Source: Allolobophora icterica (Eukaryota > Annelida > Clitellata > Crassiclitellata > Lumbricidae). From it: 64,000 nt of DNA. Position 1 is the stretch's first letter; every line of letters starts with the position of its first letter. A program made the translations under genes and the position numbers. The notes under the pieces are model-generated. The model was not told the DNA's origin, ran no database searches, and saw only the letters and a program-made list of their open reading frames with translations. This document shows positions 21,501 through 31,964 of this stretch, in pieces. The stretch lies in contig OY744609.1 in NCBI GenBank assembly GCA_963556255.1, forward strand, positions 24,427,634-24,491,633, written 5' to 3'.

Positions 21501-21943
21501 ATCTAGGAGAAGAGAAAACAAGAGAACGAATAAAATTATCTTTTGTATGGCCAAAGATGAGAAGAGACATTGTGAAATTTTGTAAGTCTTGCGAGAAATG
21601 TCAACTAAAGGCAAGGAGTTTGGTGATGGATAGAGTGCCCATCACTCCAGTCTCAAGAGAAGAGGTCGCCTTCAGGAGAATGACAATGGACCTAATAGAC
21701 AACCCGAGGAAATGGCACAAGATAATTCCTTTCCATGAAAAGCATTTGAAAGAACTCAAAGAAAATACGGAGAAAGCATTATTGTTTGCAGAATTTTACT
21801 CTCAAGAAAAGCAGTTACAATACACAAATCAGTATAACAAGAGAGCAAGACACAAAGGAATTTGCAGCATATCGAATTCCTTTGATTTATCGATCAGAAG
21901 TGGAACGTCAGATCAAAGAAATGTTAAAAACAAACATTATTAA
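18596..21943 (+). CDS. Gag-protease-integrase (zinc domain) polyprotein of the LTR element
   Basis: 1115-codon frame starting with ATG at 18596. Residues about 80-310 are an extreme Glu/Arg/Lys/Gln coiled coil with repeats such as EEKEREDKRRQ. A gag capsid-like region follows (about 320-480), then a zinc knuckle CHNCGSDKHLVKFC (CX2CX4HX4C). The protease active site is ALSDSGAEIPVI. Near the end comes the integrase N-terminal HHCC domain (ELAHESVFGGHLGEEKTR ... CKSCEKCQ). After RRMTMDLID the catalytic core expected next is missing; instead there is a short charged stretch resembling the post-integrase segment (YNKRARHK). The frame then shifts into the downstream RT frame near 21855. The usual gypsy layout puts integrase last, so its position here is diagnostic. 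Confidence 0.88.
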   Translation: MEKLSAERQADIKKMSTERLKQRLLKAGFKEEHLEGMSRGDMIQELAEVWVKEEVEEEGAVGGAVEKAIEKPPAPMSMEMLMQWMMMTRQEEKDREEKRRQEEKEREDKRRQEEKEREDRRRQEEKELRQEAERVRQDELRLQREKEEKAELARQEELRLQREREDKAEQVRKAELELQKNQFEIQLEQLKRDREDAERRRLEQMIEFEKARKSDEEVRQQQIEAKRMREEEKEKARTLELERAEQIRQEELKFQKESLEKAEAERQERLKLEKSKLTLKETQMREEREAERRKQQESETLVSKIKKIGDAMKHVLPQMPTDMMEVPLYFETVENAFRSFAVEKPFWVKLLLPLMTPKARTVLNRLSFDDLDNYDKVKQHLLKEFKLTSREYRARFVDAKKTTEETYTMFTARLKNLLNYYVRSRNVNKEYDTLFDLLVADKLKECLPPGPLQFVLSKEGTDCLQASAVADLADIHVNNRIGFAIPNINSYPSQRSVNQSQSGKWRSSPGTGDQFKGKEVKASVPVPNETREVTFGRQGFNKSSAPFAKREGNTSFTQYKKYEGNEQRGISQPYHTVVKRCHNCGSDKHLVKFCRVPVAAASSSRNQEHTRVNLIQVVIDTDNQTASQENQKTEVKSVMKCGIQKEILLDAGIQREVIGKDDSRILKKSFLQYVEVEIRAVDGKEPVKVKALSDSGAEIPVISEELLEGMKVEQIGKVNLQCVAGDAIPAKLVKVDVRLCDSDVEEEGFPRKIQCSLTPYVTLMCASIAKMGSTERFLLLPEIIAELKAVPQMKVKTIEGDVSVRANVMTRAQSRKQEMVDVDEKSETESSSDEENESNEQRSLSRDGVTSEINEQEMAACENGTLNETEEDNECDVGIGDLYRDEEMDEEQKVQIADSKKFEEQQRKDESLKPWWKLAQEKESEFCVINGLLHKKYQILDQIIYQLVLRKERRIKVMELAHESVFGGHLGEEKTRERIKLSFVWPKMRRDIVKFCKSCEKCQLKARSLVMDRVPITPVSREEVAFRRMTMDLIDNPRKWHKIIPFHEKHLKELKENTEKALLFAEFYSQEKQLQYTNQYNKRARHKGICSISNSFDLSIRSGTSDQRNVKNKHY

Positions 21944-23108
21944 ACCATCATCGAGCAGAATGGCAAGCCCTTTGGTTATTGTTAAAAAGAAAGACGGATC
22001 TTTAAGACTTGCCTGTGACTACAGATACATTAACTCATTCACAGTGGATTGTAAATATCCGATGCCGATTGTCAGAGACGTTTTGAACAAAGTTGGAAAG
22101 TCTAATGTGATTTCTATTTTGGACTGTCGAAGTGCTTATTGGACTTGTCCTGTAAAACAATCTGATCAATGGAAGACAGCTTTTGTAACACATAATGGAC
22201 TGTATGAATTTACTCGTGTTCCTTTTGGAATGATAAATTCAGGCCGAACTTTTGTTAAGGCGATAAATTTAGTTTTACAGCCTATAAGCGACTTTGCAGA
22301 ACCGTATGTTGATGACATTGCTGTGCATTCTGACAGTTGGAAAGTTCACTTGCAGCATCTAGATGCATTTTTGATGCAAATGAGATTGCATAACGTTACT
22401 TTGAATTTGAAAAAATGCATATTTGGTAAGAGTGAGGTAAGGTTTATCGGTCATGTGGTTGGGTCTGGTAAGATAAAGATGAATCCAGACAGAATTGAAA
22501 GTTTGACTAATTTGAAGATCCCAGAAACTAAGAAGCAAGTTAAGCAACTGCTTGGATTTTTTAATTATTACAGACAGTTTATTAAGGACTTTGCACAGAT
22601 TGCGAAACCTTTATCTGATTTAACTAGTAAACGTGTTTCTGATAAGATTGATTGGACTGTTGAACATCAGCAAGCATTTGATTTACTTAAAGAGGCTGTG
22701 CGATCCAAAGTAGTGTTATATGTTTTTGAAGTGGGAAAACCATTCAATTTGTACTGCGATAGTAGTGACTTTGCAGTCGGTGCTGTTTTAACACAGATGG
22801 ACGACAAGGGAATAGAACGCCCTGTGTCATTTATCAGTCAGAAATTAACTGATGCCCAGAAGAGATGGGCTACTGTGGAAAAGGAGGCCTATGCTATTGT
22901 TTGGGCTCTAAACAAGTTAAAAGAAATTATAATTGGATCGAAAATTTTCATTTTTACTGATCACAATCCTCTTACATATTTGACTGAGTCAATGTCTAAG
23001 TCTGCTAAACTTGTGCGTTGGGCGTTAGCCTTACAAACTTTTGATGTTGAGGTGAAGTACAAGAAGGGCAGATTGAATGTTATTGCTGATTGTTTGTCAA
23101 GGTTATAA
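21850..23108 (+). CDS. Reverse transcriptase-RNase H of the LTR element
   Basis: The frame is open from 21786, but recognisable homology begins near 21850 (AAYRIPLIYRSEVERQI). Ty3/gypsy RT motifs in order: SPLVIVKKKDGSLRLACDYR, CRSAYWTCPV, FTRVPFGMINS, and YVDDIAVHS (Y-x-D-D active site). Connection and RNase H follow: FNLYCDSSDFAVGAVL (first RNase H Asp), ATVEKEAYAIVWAL (Glu), FTDHNPLTYL (Asp). It ends ADCLSRL with TAA at 23108, the normal end of the RNase H. It lies in a different frame from the upstream polyprotein, overlapping it. Whether it is translated by frameshifting or is simply broken by the deletion cannot be told. Confidence 0.92.
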
Positions 23109-23217
23109 GTAATCGTAAGACTGTTTATTGATTAGTTAGATATATATATATATATATATATTTGTTTCATGTATTTTGGTAATTTCGCAAATTTTGAAAT
23201 TTAATTTGCTCTATTCC

Positions 23218-23236
23218 AGAAAAAGGAAGGAGGTAA
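23218..23236 (+). promoter_or_regulatory. Polypurine tract for plus-strand priming
   Basis: GAAAAAGGAAGGAGGTAA lies directly before the 3' LTR start at 23237, the expected place and composition for an LTR element's polypurine tract. Confidence 0.85.
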
Positions 23237-23712
23237 TGTGAACTGAGTTTTGTGTACAGTCTTGCAGTGCGAGATATTGGCGTATATATTTAGTGCGCTT
23301 ACTTTAGTTTCACGTGTATATGTATATATGATAGATGTATAACGTTTAGTCTTAGTGACACGCGTGGCCGGCCGATATCGGCAGCGGCGCGCTATATGTA
23401 TATTATCAGAGTTCGCTTATGCGCACAGAAGACAGGTGTGTCAAGAGGCGCGAAGAATTATGCTGACTAGAGAAGTTTGAATTCGATGTTCGCTGTAGTA
23501 GTGTTACTGACTAGTTGAGTTGTAATCGAATTGAGTTCTGTCTGTTTGTTTCTTATTAAACTAAAAGATATTAAACTGTGTTGGTGATTCGTACGAGGAA
23601 AAGCTACTTATACGTAGAATTAGTGTTCAAAAGGTGAACGTTAAATAGGCGTTAAGTACAAGAGAACAAGGATTTAGCAAGAAGGATTGTCAACGGAAGG
23701 ATTGGGTTGACA
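23237..23712 (+). repeat. 3' LTR
   Basis: Same length as the 5' LTR, with two substitutions noticed by eye. Followed by the AATGC target duplication. Confidence 0.95.
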
Positions 23713-23717
23713 AATGC

Positions 23718-24264
23718 CAAAATAGCATTCTAACTTAATTGCATTGATCGACCTAGTTACTTTGGGCCTTTGGCCTGCTCCTGAAATAAATTATGTGTTC
23801 TTGACTAATTCGACGGTAGGCTACGTGCTGATTTCAAATTTGAAGTCTTAAATCTTAATTTTAGCCTGCACGCGAGGATTTTTAGTCATTGTAAAATACA
23901 TAATTTCAGATTGTATTTAAAAAACCTTCGATATACTGTGTCCAAAACTGTAAAACTCGAGTTTAAGCGATCGGCCAGATAAATGAATGGGAAACTTAAT
24001 TGTAATCCAGTTTCATGGGGTTTTCCAAAGCTATTACAGTTCCTCGATCGCCACTCGGGTAGGAGTTGGTTAAGACTTTATCGTAAACTTTAAAGTCCAA
24101 CTTTCTACAGCGCCATTTGAAGGCTAAGCGCAGGGCACCAGCTTATTCACGAGCGCTGCATCGAATCAGAGGGGTTGTCCAGAGTTGTCAAATTAATGGA
24201 GGTCCAATTAAGTCCGCTAGAGAGACCATTAAGTAGCCTTAATGGTCTATATAGCCTGCGATAG
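23718..24264. other. Unassigned sequence
   Basis: AT-rich, no recognisable gene or repeat. Confidence 0.4.
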
Positions 24265-24790
24265 GGAAAGCTGCAATGATTGGACTGGAAAAGATTTGGA
24301 AGGACAAGCATGTGAGCATTGATACAAAAAAAGGCTCGTGAGAGCACTAATCTTTCCAGCGGTACTGTACGGCTGTGAGTCGTGGACAATGACAAAGAAC
24401 ATGGAGAAAAAGGTCAACGCATGTGAAATGTGGATATGGAGAAAGATGTTGAGAATGTCATTGGCAGAGAAAAGGACGAACGAATCAATACGAGTGGAGA
24501 TTGGTGTCGAGAATGAAGAGTCGTTAAAACAAAAGGCGACAAGATCGAAGCTAGGATTCTTTGGTCATGTCATGCGATCTGATGGGTTAGAAAAGGAAAT
24601 GATGCTGGCTTGTGGTGAGGGGAAGAAAGGACGGGGTCGCCCAAGGAAGAAATGGATGGATGAGATTCACGGGGTAACTGGCATAAACCTGGAAGAACTA
24701 ATGGACCTGACTTCGAATAGGAAACAACGGAGAAAGTTTATCATGACGATCGCTAGAGCTCCAAGAGTTGACAGCACAAGGTGACAAGGT
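24265..24790 (+). pseudogene. C-terminal fragment of an EN-RT LINE
   Basis: Reads KIWKDKHVSIDTKK, then after a frameshift in an A-run near 24330 VLYGCESWTMTKNMEKK, ACEMWIWRKMLRMS, GFFGHVMRSDGL and GRGRPRKKWMD. These are the conserved post-RT motifs also seen in the intact LINE at 50233-53202 ([45 protein letters not shown]), but the sequence is clearly another subfamily. 5'-truncated. Confidence 0.88.
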
Positions 24791-25585
24791 GCGAGAGACC
24801 ATGCAGCAGGCAGCAGACGAGGAGGCAGATGCGCTGCCAAGGCGCGTTTAGGCCTAATTTATAAATAGGTCGAGAAATTTACTAAATTTGGGCAATTGGA
24901 TAAGTTGCTCCTCGTTTCTAATATTTCGCAGGGCAGTCAATTGTAAATTAGCTGAAACAGAAAAGCAAAGATGTTTCAGCCGATCGGCGTTGATACAAAA
25001 TTATTTTAAAAAACATTGTAATATTATAAGAGGTTGTTGTGAGTGCATACTCGAGATCTGAACCCTAAAAGCAAACTGGGGCAGTTAGGCTACTAGTCAG
25101 CTTAGATATAAGGACGTGGCATAACTATAGATCTATCCGGGGCCCGAGTTTTACGCGTGGTCGGGATGTCACATTTTGATTGGCTGATGCGAAGTACGCC
25201 TGGAGTATTTATTTACAGGTGGAGCGCACTCATTAGGATCCGTCATTTGCAGCGTCTACAGTCATTGTCATAGTTCCAAGTTCGCAGGTAAAATGAATAT
25301 TTTCCAGATTTATACACTTTTGTAAAGACAATTTAATTAAGCGCACTGGAGTATCTACAAGAGAAAAATATTTTACGCAGTGAGGTACATTGTGGACTGT
25401 GTCAACGCTCGTATTTATAATCTTGTTAAGAAGTAAGCTAAACTAGCCGGCTATGTTTTGCGTAGTACTAAGTGCAGAAAGAAGCAGTCTGTTTTGAAGG
25501 ATAGTTATTTGCAGGGCTGCCACATTACCCACCAATTTTGTGTACATTCTCTTCAGGATGTACAACGTTTAGCTTTAGCTTTTGC
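24791..25585. other. Unassigned sequence
   Basis: No gene recognised. Contains a CAGGGCTGCCACA motif near 25513, possibly one end of an old hAT-like element, but no partner end was found. Confidence 0.35.
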
Positions 25586-26160
25586 GTCATATTAAACATG
25601 CATTTGACTGCTCTAGACTTGACTACTGCAATTCCCTCCTCATTGGTCTTCCTAAAGTCCGTCTTGCTCCTCTTCAGTCCGTTCTCAATGCTGCTGCTAG
25701 ATTAATTGCCCGTCTTCCTCGATTCTCTAATATCACCACCTTTATGGCAGAATAACCACTGGCTCCCGCTTTCTGCCCGCATCCAAGTTAAGGTCCTCAT
25801 CCTTGTCTCTAAGGCTCAACTTGGTTTCGCTCCAAAATATTTATGTGACTTAAATCATCGTCCTCACTCTGCTGCTTCTTTTCGTCCTCTTCGTTCATCT
25901 GACCGTTTGGACCTCCTCGTACCCCTTGTTCAGTACTTCTCTGGCTCAATCTAGGTCTTTTGCCTCCATTGGCCCTGCTCTTTGGAATGAGCTTCCTCCG
26001 TTCGTTCGTTCATCTATTCTCTCAGGTACGGTAACGTCTCTTCCTCTTTTACCTTTCTTAAAACTTGCTTTTTTCTCGGGGTCTCTCGCACTGGGAGCGC
26101 TTCTGAATGGCCCTCCCGCTAGAAGCGCTTTATAAATATCCGAATACAATACAATACACA
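25586..26160 (+). pseudogene. CR1/L2-type LINE 3' fragment
   Basis: Broken frames read LDYCNSLLIGLPKVRLAPLQ, NAAARLIARLPRFSNI, NHWLPLSARIQVKVLIL, SRSFASIGPALWNELPPFVR and a final CFFSGSLALGALL: the post-RT region of CR1/L2 LINEs. The 3' UTR (GGGAGCGCTTCTGAATGG...AAGCGCTTTATAAAT) ends in an (AATAC)n tail. The same 3' end recurs on the minus strand around 55440-55480 plus 58924-59140. Confidence 0.9.
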
Positions 26161-26281
26161 CTCTGTAAAGTCATCTCAATTTGTAAAGTAATCTCTTCGG
26201 AATATATAGTCCATGCTTCTGACAACCAGTCACAGCACAGAAACATCCTGAAGCCCAAGATTGCCACCCCTCCCGATTTTG

Positions 26282-26333
26282 TCGGGACCATCGACATAAT
26301 ATTCTGAATATAATTATATGTCGATGGTCCCGA
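26282..26333. repeat. Short hairpin (17-bp arms)
   Basis: TCGGGACCATCGACATA at 26282-26298 is perfectly inverted at 26317-26333, with an 18-bp AT-rich loop. No flanking target duplication was recognised. Confidence 0.85.
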
Positions 26334-27138
26334 TTTCGAGGTAAATGTTCCTACTTGACCTAGTCGGGACAGCCAAATGTCCCAACTTTCAAAGTTGTGG
26401 TAATTTTAACAAACTAACAAAATGTTGTGGCTTAAAACTCATCATTCGTACTATATTTGTTCAACACCACTAGGCTACAAGTTTATAACGCAGGCGAAGT
26501 GAAAAATCACAAATAGGGTAAAATGGGGGTAATTTCGGCACCTTAAGCAATTTCTTCAATATCTAAAATGCTATCACAACTGTAGGGCACAATGAAGTTT
26601 CCATAGTTTGCTGCAACCCTCAGCTATGAAATGACGCCTTCAAGCTGTGAATCGTCTCTCACAAAATTCCAGTTATAAGACTTATAAGTTATAACATACG
26701 AAGTGAAGGCATTCAAAACCCGAAATTACCCTACTGCTAGTAGGGTAATTTCGGCAGGGGTCACGAAATTAACCCAAATGAAAATGACCATGTATTTAGG
26801 CCTATGACTAGCTAGATTGGGCAGATAGGCATAAACTATGGATGTATAGGCCTACCTATGGGGGCATATACCTGCATTTGTTTACACTCTACAGTCAAAG
26901 ACTTAACACGCAATGCAATGTTTAGCTTATATTTATTAAAAATTCACAAACTGTTCAAACATACCCGAGTCATAGTAGCCTAGTACAAATGGACGGGCGA
27001 GTGGAGGTCACTGTCATCATGCAAGAGTTCTTTTGCGCAAATCCTTATCCTAGCTACAGTAAGTGAAGAATTTAACGACGACAACAATGACCAAGCATAA
27101 ATGGAAACAGTTATAATGAAGCACTTAGGCCCTACAGT

Positions 27139-28313
27139 CACTGGCGTAAACTTGTCCAAAATATGGGGGGCATAAGGTCTGGACCAGATGAAAAGTTTTG
27201 TTTTTGTTTTTTTAATGGTTTTTGTGGTTTTTCAGATTTTTGGATCATAAAAATCATGAAAAATGGCATGAACAAGAGCTCCAACTCAGTTTAATTCAGT
27301 TGCGATTTCCGAAAATAAAAAATTATTAAATCAATGCTAAAATAACGGTAATCCTGGGTTTTAGCGTCGGAAATTATTTACATTGCATGAGCGATGAAAA
27401 CGTTTCACAGTTAAACTCAAACAAGAAGTTGGAAGATTGATGAAAATATCAATGAAACTAGAAGCCGGATGATCGATTAAAATATTACATAGTTAAAGTC
27501 AAAGTAGAAGTTGGAATTGCGATAAAAAATATATCGTTTTAGTGCCGATATTATTCCCGTGTATGACCGATGAAAACATTTTATAGTAAAACTCGAACTA
27601 GAAGTTGGAAGATTGACGAAAATATTCACGAAACTAGAGGCTATCCAGCCTCTAGTTTCGATTAAAATATAACTGAAACTAGAAGTTGGATGAACGATGA
27701 TTATTTATTGTATATTGTATTAGAACGTTTCAATGAAATAATTCCCGACGCTGAAACCCAGGATTACCAAAATAACTTCTTCAAAAATAAGAAATTTATT
27801 TTTTAAACAAAAAAATTTTGTGTTTTTTTTTAAAACCGAAATCCGAAAAAAACTTCTTTCACCTCTGCTCTGGACAGTCACCAGAAGCTTCCGATAACTC
27901 AGGATGGTTTTTCAATTCTCCTCTCAATTTCTCGCCTCGGCTGCACTGACATCAAAGTTATACGGAATCTTGCAAAACAGGCATGGAGTTGCGTCGACGG
28001 AACTACTAGCCGGTCTGTGACTCGATATAGGCCAGAATTTCCCCTTGTATGAAATTGGCGTTTTATTTACATGTAAATTTGTTTCATATTGAAGATATTG
28101 AAGATAAAATAAATCTTTGTTTTTTATGAATTTCTGATACTACTTCAGTTCTGTGTCTCTGTTTTTCTGTTTCTGAAGAAATTTGTCTATATTGAAACGT
28201 AACATTTTAATATTTGAAGAAATTCTCCTCAATTTTTTTGGGGGCATTGTCCCGACTCCTCAATTATTGGGAGTGGGCACGTGCCCCGGCTGCCCACAGA
28301 GTCTATGCCTATG
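27139..28313. mobile_element. hAT-like element, CACTGGCGTA family (long copy)
   Basis: Ends CACTGGCGTAAACTTGTCC and CAGAGTCTATGCCTATG; perfect 8-bp duplication CCTACAGT (27131-27138, 28314-28321). The same ends flank the 139-bp copy at 33844-33982. The interior holds a long inverted repeat (about 27186-27865) and, at about 27925-28045, a 120-130 bp segment also present in the pogo transposase relic at 29735-29860. Confidence 0.9.
27186..27865. repeat. Long inverted repeat / foldback inside the 27139 element
   Basis: GGTAATCCTGGGTTTTAGCG (27348 onward) is inverted as CGACGCTGAAACCCAGGATT (about 27750-27770). Similarity extends outward through T-rich/A-rich arms to about 27186 and 27865. The centre holds tandem AACTAGAAGTTGGA motifs and a perfect 14-bp-arm palindrome at 27629-27660 (CGAAACTAGAGGCT with a 4-bp loop). 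Possibly a further nested MITE; no target duplication resolved. Confidence 0.65.
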
Positions 28314-28424
28314 CCTACAGTGCAATAAACATGATGGTTGCGAGTTGCGACATCTAAAATCTACTCGCAATATATACCACAGTAGAAGTTTGTTGTCGAT
28401 GCATCATGCAAGGACAGTTGTCGC

Positions 28425-29721
28425 TAGAGCCCTGCGCCGGTCGCGCCGCGCCGCCGCCGACATTTCGTGGGCGCCGCCGCCGCCGATTTTTGTTTGTCGG
28501 CGCGCCGCCGATGCCAATTTGAAATGCTCACTTGTTATTGTTGCATTTTTCATGTTTGCATAATATTGCAATAAATTGTTGCCTTGGTACGAAATGGAGG
28601 TGAACATCTTGTACTTACTTACTTCATTTTATTTTTCTGGGTTTCGTTGCGAAACTTGATCGGCAACACGAATTGGTGTCGTCAATGCTTTGAGCGTATG
28701 ATATCACCAATTCGTATTGACTTTTACAGCTATCACAGCACTCATAAGTTCACTTGAATGCTGGTGATTGTGAAATTGGATGTACTAATTGACAACAAAG
28801 AAAAAAACAGACGAACAAAAATAACTATAAACAAAATATAAAAGAATTTTCACTGTTGCCGGTCTTACAGTAACTGTGAAAATTCTTATTCTTTGACAGC
28901 ATAAAATTTCTACACAAACAGCTTGAGTGTCAGCAATATAATGTGCTGAAATACGGCTAATTGGCTATCTAACAGTTCTTAAAAAATTAGATGTAAGATA
29001 AGCTGATAAGTATATATCTGCGCCTAAATGTTTTATTAAACAAACTATTCTCAGAAATGGCACTTCTGTTGGTAGGAACTCGTGTGTTAACGAAGAAGAT
29101 AAAGACTGAACATAGCTGATTACAATGTTTGTGGTCTTTATTTTGATACTAAGAATGCATCGTCTTCATGACCAAATTCATTTTCCTTATATTCCGATGA
29201 TCTTGTCTTTGTGCCATGATACACACAATCATTTAAAGCGATATCTTGATACAAGTAGCCATTCTTTTTGATACTTCTGTTTCCTGTTACCATTTCCTAA
29301 TACCTTGACAAAAAAGCAATATGCAATGCATGTCTTTGTATGTGTACTACAGTGCTACAGTATTCCCCATTCCTTACCTTCATGTTGAATAGCTTCCATA
29401 ACTTATTGATTGTAGACTTTGATGTCTGTGGTCTTATTACAGTGGTGTAAATATTTGGCTTAATGTTGTACGGTTAGAGGAGTGTTGATCTTCAGTGTGA
29501 TGGAGTGGCTTTAGAGAACTTGGCCCTCTCGACTGGTCACAGGACCAACGGCTGTTCAACTCTCATAGTGGCAATACTTCTGACTAGGGCACGCCGCGCC
29601 GCGCCGACGCCGATATTTCGTGGGCGTCGCCGCCGCCGATTTTTGTTCGTCGGCGCGCCGCCGCCGACCCAAAATGACCGGCGCGCCGCCGCCGACACTA
29701 TGACGTCGGCGTAGGGCTCTA
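28425..29721. mobile_element. hAT-like element, TAGAGCCCTG family (1297 bp)
   Basis: Ends TAGAGCCCTGCGCCGG and GTCGGCGTAGGGCTCTA; perfect 8-bp duplication GTTGTCGC (28417-28424, 29722-29729). Both ends carry GC-rich subterminal arrays of GCCGCCGCCGAT-type motifs, while the 1-kb interior is AT-rich and non-coding. Confidence 0.93.
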
Positions 29722-30603
29722 GTTGTCGCACACCCATTTCTCGCCTCGGCTACACTGACACCAACGTTATACGGAATCTTGCAAAACAGGCATGGAGTTG
29801 CGTCGACGGAACTACTAGCCGGTCTGTGACTCGATATAGGCCAGAATTTGGCCTTGTCATTGTCTTTCAGACCTGCCCTGCCGCTACTGCAGAATCACGC
29901 TTCCTCCTCTTCAACCTCTTGTTCTTCTCTAAAGTTCTGGACGCTCGTTGAGTTTTCTTCTTTGCAGCCTCTTCCGTCTCCAATTGTCTTTTGTAGCGCA
30001 AACTGTTCAAGACTTCTGCTTGCTATACCTTGCACTCACTCTAGTCAGATCTTGGAAACTTGGTTACATTCAGGCCCACTAGCTGACCGAAGTTGTTCCT
30101 CGCAGTGGGACAAACCGAAGACAGGGTGACACTGACACTGGATTCATATCACTGGATTGATCTACGTTGAAGATATTCTCCCATGGTATGAGTTGTTTCT
30201 CACTGCTGTCGAATATAATTATTTGCAATTCATCAAAATACCTGTCGACTTTGGATCTGTTAACTCCGATGCTTTCTGCATTGAACTCGGCTCTCCTATC
30301 CATGCATACGGATAACTCAGGATGGCTTTTAGTGAATCCAGCAAGCTTTCTCACCGTCGTTAAATCGGTACCTAGTTCCATTAATTTCGCGATAACTGCA
30401 GAACAGTATAGTTCTCTGAAGACCTTCGGTGAGAGACCAAGCAGTTTGTCGGACATGTCGTATTGTATTGAGCATGGAATGATGATGACATGAAAATCAA
30501 AACTTTCGACAGCTCTTTCTCCTGATCATCAGTTAAATGGTTGGTCGACCGGCAGAACAAATCATCACAGCAACGCCCATGCAAGTTCTTTTCACGTAGT
30601 CGT

Positions 30604-31727
30604 CAGGGCCGGATTAACCACTCGGGGAGGGGGCACGCTAATTATACACGGGGGCCCTTGTCGTATTGAACATGGAATGATGAGATTGTCGTAATGATAT
30701 GACAATCAAATTAACATGTTGTAAAGAAGGGTCAGTGCTGTGTTCCGCGCTGCTCAAATTAGTATACTCAAAGCATACAACCCAACACTAATGTTTTGCA
30801 TTTTGGGACTATCTAAGGTTGTTTCAAATGTTTGTTACAGTATATCAACAACATGCAGTTACAGTAAAATACTTATATTCAAAATTCGAATCTGCTCTGT
30901 TCATTGTTAACAGCTCAGAAACATTTGCGACTTTTACCAGCTGTAAACTGTGCAATAGCCTATGTTACCAAATGAAATCAAGTTAAGTACATCCAGTGCT
31001 TTTTTTCTAGAAAAAAAGGTTCCGGAGCGGTACAATAGGTGCCGGAACGCAACAATTATGGACGGGCTAAAATCACGAGAAAAACTGGATTTGGGGATTG
31101 GGATGGGTCTCAATAAACACTGAAAACAGTTAAAAAACACTGAAATTAAATTAAAATAACTAAATTACTGTTTTAATTATTAAAATAAATAAATAAATAA
31201 TTTTTTAGTAGCTGATAAAGGTGCCGGAACGCCGTACCGGCGCGTTCCGGCTGAAAAAAGCACTGAGTACATCACTCTCAAAACTAAGAAGTTCCAATGT
31301 AGTTAGAAGTTTATGGGTCATAGAAATTTGCAGTCTATTTTTAGTAAGTCCCATCTTACTGAAACAGCGTTAACCTGAACAGTTGGAGATCACCAAAGAC
31401 ATGAACATACGCAAAGTGACCTGAGCGTATTGACTGAAAGATGTTGAGACAAAGAACACATGAACAGCGGAACAGAGCAGTTGGTTACATCAAAGATCGT
31501 AGACAAAGACAGAGTAATAATATCTTTGGGTACCTGGCTGGTGTTTCAAATTTGCAATTTGCTTAGTGGAAATTCTTGCTTAAACTGAAACTAATGACAC
31601 TTTTCTCTGAACAAATAATTATTTGGTGTAATAAATTCTGTTCTGCAGTATTCGACTCCAGTCGGGGGGCCCTGTAAGCGGGGGGGATGCTAAAGCATAT
31701 TGAGCATGCTGGTTAATCAGGCCCCTG
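30604..31727. mobile_element. hAT-like element, CAGGGCCGGATTAACC family
   Basis: Ends CAGGGCCGGATTAACCA and TGGTTAATCAGGCCCCTG are inverted repeats; perfect 8-bp duplication GTAGTCGT (30596-30603, 31728-31735). It interrupts the pogo transposase relic just after the helix-turn-helix, and is itself interrupted by the MITE at 30994-31265. Confidence 0.95.
30994..31265. mobile_element. hAT-like MITE, CAGTGCTTTTTTCTAG family, copy 2
   Basis: Ends CAGTGCTTTTTTTCTAG and GAAAAAAGCACTG; perfect 8-bp duplication AGTACATC (30986-30993, 31266-31273). Same family as 8899-9131. Confidence 0.95.
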
Positions 31728-31964
31728 GTAGTCGTTAAGAGTTTGGCGTGGAATTCCAAGCTGTTTAACGACCGTTTTCTTTGGACGATTTTCAACAAGC
31801 ACAACCTTTACTGCTAACATGTCATCGTTCGACCACTGATCATATCGTCCACATTTAGGGCTTGGCTCAGTTATCTCACCCAGTCATCCATTTTACCTGT
31901 GCAACTACTCATGCGTTTTAACTATGCAACGGATGCTGACAGAATTAAGAAGGCTATTGAAACG

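Larger units (their letters stand above)
17708..23712 (+). mobile_element. Gmr1-like Ty3/gypsy LTR retrotransposon, integrase-core deleted
   Basis: 6005-bp element with two 476-bp LTRs beginning TGTGAACTGAG and ending GGGTTGACA. A 5-bp target duplication AATGC lies on both sides (17703-17707, 23713-23717). I noticed two differences between the LTRs (near 17877/23406 and 18067/23596), so it is young. Order: LTR, tandem leader repeat, gag with CCHC knuckle, protease, integrase HHCC domain, RT, RNase H, polypurine tract, LTR. Integrase before RT is the order known for Gmr1-type elements of deuterostomes. The integrase catalytic core is absent. Confidence 0.93.
29735..31865 (-). pseudogene. Pogo/Tigger-like transposase relic
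   Basis: Minus-strand fragments in expected order: an N-terminal psq-type helix-turn-helix (about 31728-31865: KCGRYDQWSNDDMLAV ... KQLGIPRQTLNDY); after the nested hAT element, LTDDQEKELSKVLI (near 30530); then LSPKVFREL, LAGFTKSHPELSV, VDRYFDELQ and WENIFNVDQSSDMNP, corresponding to the first catalytic Asp strand (usually F-N-V-D-E-T/S-G). Farther down are KRQLETEEAAKK and a cysteine pair CLFCKIPYN. Several stops and frameshifts, and the catalytic region after FNVD is badly decayed. This would cut and paste its own transposon; it is dead here. Confidence 0.75.

Noticed and set aside
21786..21850. Start of the RT frame at 21786 as a real translation start
   Set aside because: The codon is TTG within sequence that still encodes the upstream polyprotein in another frame. 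RT homology starts near 21850.
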